This document shows, piece after piece, positions 57,552-64,000 of a stretch of DNA of 64,000 bases; position 1 is the stretch's first letter; every line of letters begins with the position of its first letter. The position numbers were made by a program, and so were the translations under genes. The notes under the pieces are model-generated. The model saw nothing but the letters and a program-made list of their open reading frames with translations, made no database searches and was not told the DNA's origin. Source of the stretch: an uncultured SAR86 cluster bacterium (GTDB taxonomy: Bacteria; Pseudomonadota; Gammaproteobacteria; Magnimaribacterales; AG-339-G14); the NCBI GenBank assembly GCA_902536295.1, contig CACAWS010000002.1, positions 62,001 to 126,000 on the forward strand, written 5' to 3'.

Positions 57552-58184
57552 ATGTTTAGAAGAGAAGTAACAGGAATTTTTTTAGCAATAGCCGCTTCAA
57601 TCTTAGTCTTATTTTCGAGTAAGGTAGTTTTTTTATCTGTCATGACATTATTATTTCTTTCTCTTATATATGAATTGATTAAAGTTACAAAAAAATTTAA
57701 CGTTTTTTTTTGGATTCAAATTTTTTTTTCTCTTTCTACATTTTTCTTTTTACCAGTTTTTGAAAAGATGAGGGAGTTATTTTTTCTTGGTATTTCAATA
57801 TCAGCTCTCACTGATGCAGGAGCATATTATGTAGGAGTAAAAATAGGTAAAACAAAAATATTTCCAAAAACCAGTCCTAATAAAACTTTAGAGGGCCTTA
57901 TTGGAGGAAATCTTCTTGCAGTATTTTGTGCCGCAATAATATTTTTATTTTTTTCTTACATTTTTGAACTTGAAATAAGTTTGCTGACTTTCATTATGTT
58001 TGTTTGGATTTCTTCTATAGCTAGTATTCTTGGTGATTACTTACAAAGTAAATTTAAACGCTCTCAAAATATAAAGGACTCTGGCAATATACTTCCTGGT
58101 CATGGGGGAATTTCAGATAGGGTCGATAGCCATATAGTTTGTTTGCCAATTTTCTTTGGTTTAATTTCGTTAATAGGCATATGA
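57552..58184 (+). CDS. cdsA: Phosphatidate cytidylyltransferase, short form
   Basis: 210 residues against about 285 in E. coli. Makes CDP-diacylglycerol for phospholipid synthesis. The signature KRSQNIKDSGNILPGHGGIS DR with the metal-binding Asp pair is complete near residues 172-194, as are DAGAYYVG and SPNKTLEG upstream. The missing part is in the N-terminal and middle membrane spans; about five hydrophobic segments remain. Its stop overlaps the dxr ATG by four bases. Confidence 0.92.
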   Translation: MFRREVTGIFLAIAASILVLFSSKVVFLSVMTLLFLSLIYELIKVTKKFNVFFWIQIFFSLSTFFFLPVFEKMRELFFLGISISALTDAGAYYVGVKIGKTKIFPKTSPNKTLEGLIGGNLLAVFCAAIIFLFFSYIFELEISLLTFIMFVWISSIASILGDYLQSKFKRSQNIKDSGNILPGHGGISDRVDSHIVCLPIFFGLISLIGI

Positions 58185-59320
58185 AACAAGTATTAATTTT
58201 AGGTTCAACTGGGTCGATTGGTACTTCGGCTTTACAGGTTATAAAAGGGAACATCGGATATCAGACTAAATCTTTAGTAGCAAGAAAAAATAAAAAATTA
58301 ATTTTAGAGCAAGCAAAAGAGTTTAATGTTTCAAATATATTTCTGTCAGAAGGAAAATTTTTAGAAAACGAAGTAAAAAATAATTTGGATATAAATTTTT
58401 CTAATAACCTAGAAGAATTATTATCAGATAAAGATATAGATATTGTTATTGCAGCCTTTTCCGGGTTGGTAGGAATTAAATCAATTTTGCAATCTATAAA
58501 AGCAGGTAAGAAAATATTAATAGCTAATAAAGAGCCCCTTGTAGTTGCTGGAAGAAAACTCTTATCGGAAGCTAAAAAATATGGCGCAACTATAATTCCT
58601 ATAGACTCAGAACATTGCGCGATCCATCAATGCTTAAGAAATGTTGATAGGAAAGATATAAATAATGTTTTTATAACCTGTTCTGGCGGACCTTTTTGGG
58701 GGAAGAAATTGAGTGATTTAAAAAATGTTTCTATTAAGGATGCAAAAAATCATCCTATTTGGAACATGGGGGAAAAAAATCTTATTGATTCTGCCAGTTT
58801 AATGAATAAGGCTTTAGAAATAATTGAAGCGCGTTGGTTGTTCGATTTAGATCCAAAACAAATTAAAGTCCTAATCCACCCCCAAAGTATTGTTCATGCA
58901 ATAATAGAAAATATTGACGGTTCTTCTCTTGCATCTTTATCATCACCAGATATGAAAATATGTATTGCTTATGGTTTGGGATATCCAGATAAAATAAATT
59001 CGTTTTCAAAACCTTTAAATTTAATTGAAAACGGCAAACTAGAATTTTTTGATTATAAAGTTTCAGACTTTCCCTCTATAGATTTTGCCTATAGAGCTTT
59101 AAAAGGAGATGAAAGCATCCCTGTTGCTTTAAACTCAGCAAATGAAATAGCTGTTAGTTATTTCCTTAATAATAAAATTAAGTTCAATTCAATTTTTACG
59201 GCTGTAGACTATACTATGAATATATTTGAAGGGAGGAAATCTCAATCTAATTTAGAATTAGAAGATTTACTTGAGATTGACAAAGAAGCTAAATCTTTAG
59301 CCTCCAACTTTTTAAATTAA
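58181..59320 (+). CDS. dxr: 1-deoxy-D-xylulose-5-phosphate reductoisomerase
   Basis: 379 residues (E. coli 398). Makes MEP in the non-mevalonate isoprenoid route, NADPH-dependent. GSTGSIGTSALQV at the N-terminus, IANKEPLVVAG, PIDSEHCAIHQCL with the metal-binding Asp/Glu, ITCSGGPF and WNMGEKNLIDSASLMNKALE. Start ATG 58181 lies in an ATGA overlap with cdsA; the longer frame is a cdsA shadow. It supplies precursors to UppS next door. Confidence 0.97.
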   Translation: MKQVLILGSTGSIGTSALQVIKGNIGYQTKSLVARKNKKLILEQAKEFNVSNIFLSEGKFLENEVKNNLDINFSNNLEELLSDKDIDIVIAAFSGLVGIKSILQSIKAGKKILIANKEPLVVAGRKLLSEAKKYGATIIPIDSEHCAIHQCLRNVDRKDINNVFITCSGGPFWGKKLSDLKNVSIKDAKNHPIWNMGEKNLIDSASLMNKALEIIEARWLFDLDPKQIKVLIHPQSIVHAIIENIDGSSLASLSSPDMKICIAYGLGYPDKINSFSKPLNLIENGKLEFFDYKVSDFPSIDFAYRALKGDESIPVALNSANEIAVSYFLNNKIKFNSIFTAVDYTMNIFEGRKSQSNLELEDLLEIDKEAKSLASNFLN

Positions 59321-59322
59321 AA

Positions 59323-60660
59323 ATGACAGAAATACTCTCATATATTCTAGGTTTTTTGGTTTTAATCATGGTCATTACCGCAGTCCATGAAGCAGGACAT
59401 TTTTATATTGCTAAATTATTTAAAGTAAAAATTTTAGATTTTTCTATTGGCATGGGAAAAAGCATAAAAAGTTGGATTGGCAAAGACGATACTTCATACA
59501 ATATACGCCTATTGCCTATTGGAGGATATGTAAAAATGTTAGGTGAAGATATTTTAGAAGAAAATAATTCTTCTGATAATGCTTCATTTGCTTCTAAAAA
59601 ATATTATCAAAAAGTTTTAATTTTATTCGCAGGTCCGTTTGCAAATTTTCTTTTAGCCATTTTAATTTTCACTATCTTAAATTTATTTGGAACAACAGCA
59701 CTGTCTTCAAAAGTTGGATACATATTACCTGACAGTCAAGCCTCTCTAGCAAATTTTCAAGAAGGAGATATTATCCAAAAAGTTGATGGAAAAGATGCTG
59801 AGAGTAGGGCTGACGTTCAAATGCTTCTTTCAAGAAGATTAGGAGATACTGGAATTATAAATTTTTCTGTTAATTCAAAGGGAATTAACATGGAAAAAAT
59901 AATCCCAATTCAAAATTGGCTTATCAATGAGGAGCCAAAAGATCTCTTAACTAATTTAGGTATTGGAGTGCCTATAAGTTCAGAAATTGGCAGTGTCATT
60001 GAAAATAGTCCTGCTAGCAATGCTGGATTATTACCTGGAGACGTTATAAAGCTTATTAATTCAAAGAAAATTTCAAGTTGGGGTCAGATTAAAGACGAAA
60101 TTACGAATTCCGTAGGCATGCCATTAGAAATTTCTATTGCAAGAAATGGCGAAGAAATTTTGAAAAGTATTATTCCGAGACCCTCAGAATCGGGATGGAT
60201 AATTGGGATTTCTTCGGCAAATAAAATTTCTGAAGATGCTTTATTTTTTAAATCTTACGCTCTCGATTCAGCATTTATTAATGCAGTAAAAAAAACTTAT
60301 TCTACAATAAGAGACTCATTCACTTTTTTGTATAAAATGTTAACAGGTTATGTTTCTCCTAAAAATTTAGGAGGCCCCGTAATGATTGGTCAGTTCGCAG
60401 GAGATACTCTTTTATATGGGGGAATTTACTCTTTTTTGATGTTAATGAGTTTTGTAAGTATTGGTTTAGGAGTAATTAACTTGGTTCCTATTCCCATCCT
60501 AGATGGAGGTCAAATTTGTTTATTAACCTTAGAAAAAATCAAGGGATCTCCATTATCTCCAAAAACTTTAGATTTTGTCTACAGAGCCGGACTTTCTATG
60601 GTAATTTTTTTGATGATTTTTGTTTTTATAAATGATATCTCAAGATTATCAGGAGCTTAG
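59323..60660 (+). CDS. rseP: RseP, site-2 intramembrane protease
   Basis: 445 residues (E. coli 450). Zinc protease that cuts RseA to release sigma-E, and clears signal peptides. H22-E23-H26 in HEAGHFYIAKLF, two PDZ domains (about 125-200 and 215-290, the second with SVIENSPASNAGLLPGDVI), and the metal-ligand Asp in NLVPIPILDGGQ near 390. Placed between dxr and bamA as in most Gammaproteobacteria. Confidence 0.96.
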   Translation: MTEILSYILGFLVLIMVITAVHEAGHFYIAKLFKVKILDFSIGMGKSIKSWIGKDDTSYNIRLLPIGGYVKMLGEDILEENNSSDNASFASKKYYQKVLILFAGPFANFLLAILIFTILNLFGTTALSSKVGYILPDSQASLANFQEGDIIQKVDGKDAESRADVQMLLSRRLGDTGIINFSVNSKGINMEKIIPIQNWLINEEPKDLLTNLGIGVPISSEIGSVIENSPASNAGLLPGDVIKLINSKKISSWGQIKDEITNSVGMPLEISIARNGEEILKSIIPRPSESGWIIGISSANKISEDALFFKSYALDSAFINAVKKTYSTIRDSFTFLYKMLTGYVSPKNLGGPVMIGQFAGDTLLYGGIYSFLMLMSFVSIGLGVINLVPIPILDGGQICLLTLEKIKGSPLSPKTLDFVYRAGLSMVIFLMIFVFINDISRLSGA

Positions 60661-60663
60661 ATA

Positions 60664-62982
60664 GTGAAAATAATTTTATATAAAATATTATTATTAATCC
60701 TTCTTACTTTTTCAGGATTATCGAATTCTTCTGCATGGGTAATTGAAGATATAAGGATTAGTGGGCTGCAAAGAGTTTCTGCAGGGAGCATCTTTGCAGA
60801 AATTCCTTATTCTATAGGAGATTCTATTGGACAAGATGAAATCGTCGAACTCTCTAAGGCTATTTTTTCCACGGGCCAATTTGACGATATAAAAATAGGT
60901 AGAGATGGAAATGCGTTACTAATTAATCTTAAAGAAAGACCAACCATAGAAGAAATTATTATAGAAGGAAATGAAGCCATTAAGACAGACGACCTATTAG
61001 ATGGATTAAAAAACTCAGGTATTTTTGAGGGCGCTTTATTTAGAAGATCTGATTTTGATAACTTAAGCTCAGAATTAGAAAGACAATATATTTCTCAAGG
61101 AAAATATGGAGCTTCTGTCGAGGTTGATTCAAACCCTCTTCCAAGAAACAGAGTGAAGCTTAGTGTTCAGATAGAAGAAGGCGAAACTGCCAAACTAAAA
61201 TTCATCAACATAGTTGGAAATAAAATTTTTTCTGAGGAAGAGCTTAAAAAAGTTCTAAAACTCAAACCTAGATCATGGTTGTCTATATTTCGCTCTAACA
61301 CTCCCTATTCAAGAGAAAATTTAAGAGGAGACCTTGAGAGTTTAGAATCTTTTTATAAAAATAGAGGCTACTTAAATTTTTCTGTCAATAACTCAATAAT
61401 TTCAATTTCTGAAGATAAACAAGAATTATTTATCACCATTGATATTTTTGAAGGAGACATATTTAGAATTAATGAAGTAAGTATTGCGGGGGATTTTCCT
61501 GTTGATGAGAATTTAATAAAAAAACTTATTTTCGTCGCTAATGATTCCATTTTTTCTCAAGAGCTAATTACTGCCTCTGAAGATAACATTAATAACCTTT
61601 TAAATAACGAAGGCTTTCTCTTTTCAGAAGTAAATGGAAACTTAAAAGAAGTAGAGCCGAATCTTGTTGATATAGTTTTTTTTATTGAACCAGGGCAAAG
61701 AACCTATGTAAGGAATATTAACTTTAATGGAAACGAGAGAACTCACGACATAGTTCTAAGAAGAGAAATGAGACAAATGGAAGGAGCTTGGGCGTCTAAC
61801 AGTTTGTTAGAACGTTCAAAATTAAGACTGAATCGATTAGGATTTTTCAAACAAGTAGATTATGAAACTGTTCCCGTACCCGGAGAAAAAGATAAGGTTG
61901 ATATTGAATTTTCAGTAGAAGAGGAGTTTTCAGGTTCTATTGCAGGAAGTTTAGGTTACGGCGCTTATGGGTTTAGTATTGGAGCAAATTATTCTGAAAG
62001 TAATGCTTTTGGTACAGGAAATAGTATTGGGGTAGGAATAAACTATAGCGATTGGCAAACAAATCTATCATTTAACTTTTTCGATCCATATTTTTCTCCT
62101 GATGGAATAGGAATAGGATACGGTGCTTATATAAGGTCAAGCGATTATTCAAATTTTAATATATCTGCTTACAACACCGAATCTTTTGGAGGCTCCATTC
62201 AGTTTGTTTTGCCAATAAATGAAATTTCTCAATTGAGTTTATCAGCAGCGATCGACCAAACAGATTTACAATCAAATTACCTCTCGTCGAGACAATTGCT
62301 TGATTTTGTAAATGAAGAAGGTACAAAATTTGAATCTTTAACATTCGGAGTTACATGGACAAGAAATACATTAAACAGAGGTCTTTTCCCCACATCAGGT
62401 ACTCTAAATACTGTGTCGGCTTCTGCCACCATACCTGGAAGTTCTATAACTTACGGAAGACTTTCTCATAGATTTAGATATTACTTGCCTCTTCCAAATA
62501 ATTTCGTATTTTCAACAAGAACTGAGTTAGGTGGCCTTTTTGCTTATGGAGATACAGAAACACCGCCTCCATATGAGAATTTTTATGCTGGAGGACTCAA
62601 TTCAGTTAGAGGTTTTGAGCAAAATTCACTTGGCCCAAGAGCTGTTTATAATAGTTTTTATTCATTTAATAGACCTACCGGTGGAACATATTCATTAGAA
62701 GGTGGGTTAGATTTTATTTTTCCCATACCCTTTTTGGAGGATACTAGGTCGGTTAGAAGTTCTTTGTTTTTTGATTTTGGAAACGTATTTAGTGACGAAT
62801 GTAAATCTTATGAGATTAACTGTAGTGAGTTTGATCTGTCTGAGCTTCGATATTCTCTTGGACTTGGAGTGACATGGATTACTGCTTTAGGACCAATGTC
62901 ATTTGCAATTTCTTCGGTTTTTGGCGATGACGAATTGGATGAAACTGAGACCTTTCAATTTGAAATTGGAAATCAATTTTAA
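60664..62982 (+). CDS. bamA: BamA, outer-membrane beta-barrel assembly factor
   Basis: 772 residues (E. coli 810) with GTG start at 60664. Signal peptide of about 24 residues ending SNSSA-W. Five POTRA repeats fill about 25-420, each with the GN..  turn pattern (for example IEGNEAI, IVGNKIF, FNGNERT), followed by the 16-strand barrel (from about 430) with the conserved VRGF of the loop-6 motif near residue 650 and a terminal Phe. Core of the BAM complex with BamE from this window. Confidence 0.96.
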   Translation: MKIILYKILLLILLTFSGLSNSSAWVIEDIRISGLQRVSAGSIFAEIPYSIGDSIGQDEIVELSKAIFSTGQFDDIKIGRDGNALLINLKERPTIEEIIIEGNEAIKTDDLLDGLKNSGIFEGALFRRSDFDNLSSELERQYISQGKYGASVEVDSNPLPRNRVKLSVQIEEGETAKLKFINIVGNKIFSEEELKKVLKLKPRSWLSIFRSNTPYSRENLRGDLESLESFYKNRGYLNFSVNNSIISISEDKQELFITIDIFEGDIFRINEVSIAGDFPVDENLIKKLIFVANDSIFSQELITASEDNINNLLNNEGFLFSEVNGNLKEVEPNLVDIVFFIEPGQRTYVRNINFNGNERTHDIVLRREMRQMEGAWASNSLLERSKLRLNRLGFFKQVDYETVPVPGEKDKVDIEFSVEEEFSGSIAGSLGYGAYGFSIGANYSESNAFGTGNSIGVGINYSDWQTNLSFNFFDPYFSPDGIGIGYGAYIRSSDYSNFNISAYNTESFGGSIQFVLPINEISQLSLSAAIDQTDLQSNYLSSRQLLDFVNEEGTKFESLTFGVTWTRNTLNRGLFPTSGTLNTVSASATIPGSSITYGRLSHRFRYYLPLPNNFVFSTRTELGGLFAYGDTETPPPYENFYAGGLNSVRGFEQNSLGPRAVYNSFYSFNRPTGGTYSLEGGLDFIFPIPFLEDTRSVRSSLFFDFGNVFSDECKSYEINCSEFDLSELRYSLGLGVTWITALGPMSFAISSVFGDDELDETETFQFEIGNQF

Positions 62983-63054
62983 AAATTCTTCTGGAAATTC
63001 ACCCTCGTGAGAAGGTAAACTTAAACCTTTAATAGCTTTATCAGGAGAAAATCT

Positions 63055-63588
63055 ATGAAAAAAGTGCTCACAATTGTTTCGTCTTTATTATTGTCTTTTT
63101 TTTCAGTTCAATCTTTTGCCAATTTAGAAGGTGTAGCTGTAATAGACTATCAAACTATCTTTTTAGGCACTGACTTAGCCAGAAAAAGCTTTGAAGATTT
63201 GAGAGAATCTGGCGATTACAAAGAACTTATGGAAGAAGCCCAACTTAAGGATGCTGAGAGGGTTAGCTTAGCCGAAGAATTAAATAAAGAAGCCTCAACT
63301 ATGTCTGATGAAGAACAATCAGAAAAATTAAAGAAAGCACAGTCTCTTTATCAAGACGTGCAATTCTTAACTCAAAAAATGCAAAATCTTGAAAATGAAG
63401 TTGTCCAAAAGCTTCAAGCAGATCAAGGTCCAAATGTTCAGAAAGTTGTGAACGATTTAATTGTTGCAAAAAAAATAACACTTCTATTCAATAGTCAGGC
63501 ATTATTGGCTTACGATAGGACCAATCCTCTAATAAATATAACTCCTGAAGTCATAGAGTTGCTTAATCAAGCTAACGATAAAGAATAA
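63055..63588 (+). CDS. skp: Skp/OmpH periplasmic chaperone
   Basis: 177 residues (E. coli Skp 161). Signal peptide MKKVLTIVSSLLLSFFSVQS to about residue 22 (FA-NLE). After a short strand (GVAVIDYQTIF) it is helical and coiled-coil-like, as expected for the tentacles that hold unfolded outer-membrane proteins. CAGGAGA Shine-Dalgarno. Lies between bamA and lpxD as in E. coli. Confidence 0.92.
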   Translation: MKKVLTIVSSLLLSFFSVQSFANLEGVAVIDYQTIFLGTDLARKSFEDLRESGDYKELMEEAQLKDAERVSLAEELNKEASTMSDEEQSEKLKKAQSLYQDVQFLTQKMQNLENEVVQKLQADQGPNVQKVVNDLIVAKKITLLFNSQALLAYDRTNPLINITPEVIELLNQANDKE

Positions 63589-63597
63589 TTTTTTATT

Positions 63598-64000
63598 TTG
63601 ACTAATAAAGAATTTAACCTTGGTGAAATAGCTAAAAAATTAGACTTAAATCTAGAAGGAGATCCGGATTATAAAATATCCTCTGTAAACAATTTACAAG
63701 AGGCTCATGAAAGTGAAATTTCTTTTTATTATTCAAAAAAATTTAAAAAAGATCTTGAAGAAACAAATGCAGGAGCTGTAATTCTCTCAAAAAATGACGA
63801 TTCAAGTTACATCAAAAATAAACTTTTTACTGAAAACGTTCATCTTGCTTATGCAAAGTTAAGCCAATTATTTGAAAATCATTACGACAATTTATCTCAA
63901 ATAGACAGAAGCGCAGTTATCCATGAAACGGCGAAAATTTCAAATAAATGTTATGTTGGTCCTCATAGTCATATAGAAAAAAATGTGATAATTGAAAAGG
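63598..64000 (+). CDS. lpxD: LpxD, UDP-3-O-acylglucosamine N-acyltransferase (5' part)
   Basis: Partial: 134 codons to the window edge, from TTG at 63598 (TNKEFNLGEIAKKLDLNLEG). The N-terminal uridine-binding domain is present (KISSVNNLQEAHESEISFYY, GAVILS) and the left-handed hexapeptide helix begins (AVIHETAKISNKCYVGPHSH). Adds the second hydroxyacyl chain in lipid A synthesis, two steps after LpxC at the other end of the window. The TTG is favoured because no ATG/GTG fits the family N-terminus. Confidence 0.92.
   Translation, partial: MTNKEFNLGEIAKKLDLNLEGDPDYKISSVNNLQEAHESEISFYYSKKFKKDLEETNAGAVILSKNDDSSYIKNKLFTENVHLAYAKLSQLFENHYDNLSQIDRSAVIHETAKISNKCYVGPHSHIEKNVIIEK

Noticed and set aside
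62993-63020. Sigma-E-like promoter before skp (GGAAATT, 16 nt, TAAAC)
   Set aside because: The -35 is close to GGAACTT, but the -10 differs from TCAAA/TCTGA, and such sequences are common in AT-rich DNA. Not strong enough to list as a feature.

Overview
The window is a low-GC (visibly AT-rich, AGA/AGG arginine codons), very tightly packed stretch of a gammaproteobacterial chromosome. Gene content and order are gammaproteobacterial: birA - tRNAs - tuf - tRNA-Trp - secE-nusG-rplKAJL-rpoBC, the str, S10, spc and alpha ribosomal blocks in sequence, divergent uvrA/ssb, fabAB, rplU-rpmA-obg-proB/rpsT, ssrA-smpB, divergent bamE/fur, grpE-dnaK-dnaJ-dapB, and rpsB-tsf-pyrH-frr-uppS-cdsA-dxr-rseP-bamA-skp-lpxD. 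Small gaps, overlapping stops and starts, domain-trimmed enzymes and missing neighbours suggest a streamlined marine lineage of the SAR86 kind; that name is an inference from style, not proven here.

Layout. 1-3163 (minus): rnr-rlmB-lpxC, divergent from rraA and a small membrane protein (3177-4027). 4036-5673 (minus): a two-gene accessory pair, an NTF2-like protein and an atypical alpha/beta hydrolase. 5683-6879: tRNA-Thr(UGU), birA without its repressor domain, tRNA-Tyr, tRNA-Thr(GGU). 6918-35662 (plus): tuf through rplQ, an almost unbroken run of translation, transcription and secretion genes with internal promoters before rpsL and rpsJ and an L10-leader/terminator before rplJ. 35663-43129: uvrA/ssb, fabA-fabB, rplU-rpmA-obgE-proB. 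43118-46405 (minus): rpsT, prlC, tmRNA, smpB. 46451-48534: an NSS-family symporter translationally coupled to a steroid-5-alpha-reductase homologue, the clearest accessory insertion. 48531-53645: bamE, fur, grpE, dnaK, dnaJ, dapB. 53824-64000: rpsB to lpxD, joining translation, isoprenoid/phospholipid synthesis and outer-membrane assembly. The window is cut inside lpxD and within one base of the end of lpxC.

No stretch over 300 bases lacks a gene. The largest gaps are 10186-10368 (L10 leader plus terminator) and 53646-53823 (inverted repeat plus probable S2 leader). I see no rRNA genes, CRISPR, insertion sequences, prophage or phage-defence genes.

I did not find a convincing wholly new system. 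The most interesting signals are: (i) start codons sitting immediately downstream of -10 boxes, implying leaderless mRNAs for several genes, twice in a mirrored divergent arrangement; (ii) a tuf stop codon that overlaps the 5' end of tRNA-Trp; (iii) removal of most classical ribosomal-protein autoregulatory spacers with the L10 leader kept and joined to a terminator; (iv) a steroid-5-alpha-reductase homologue with both catalytic residues beside an NSS transporter; (v) a DnaJ with a collapsed first zinc motif; (vi) domain-trimmed RNase R, BirA, ProB and CdsA.
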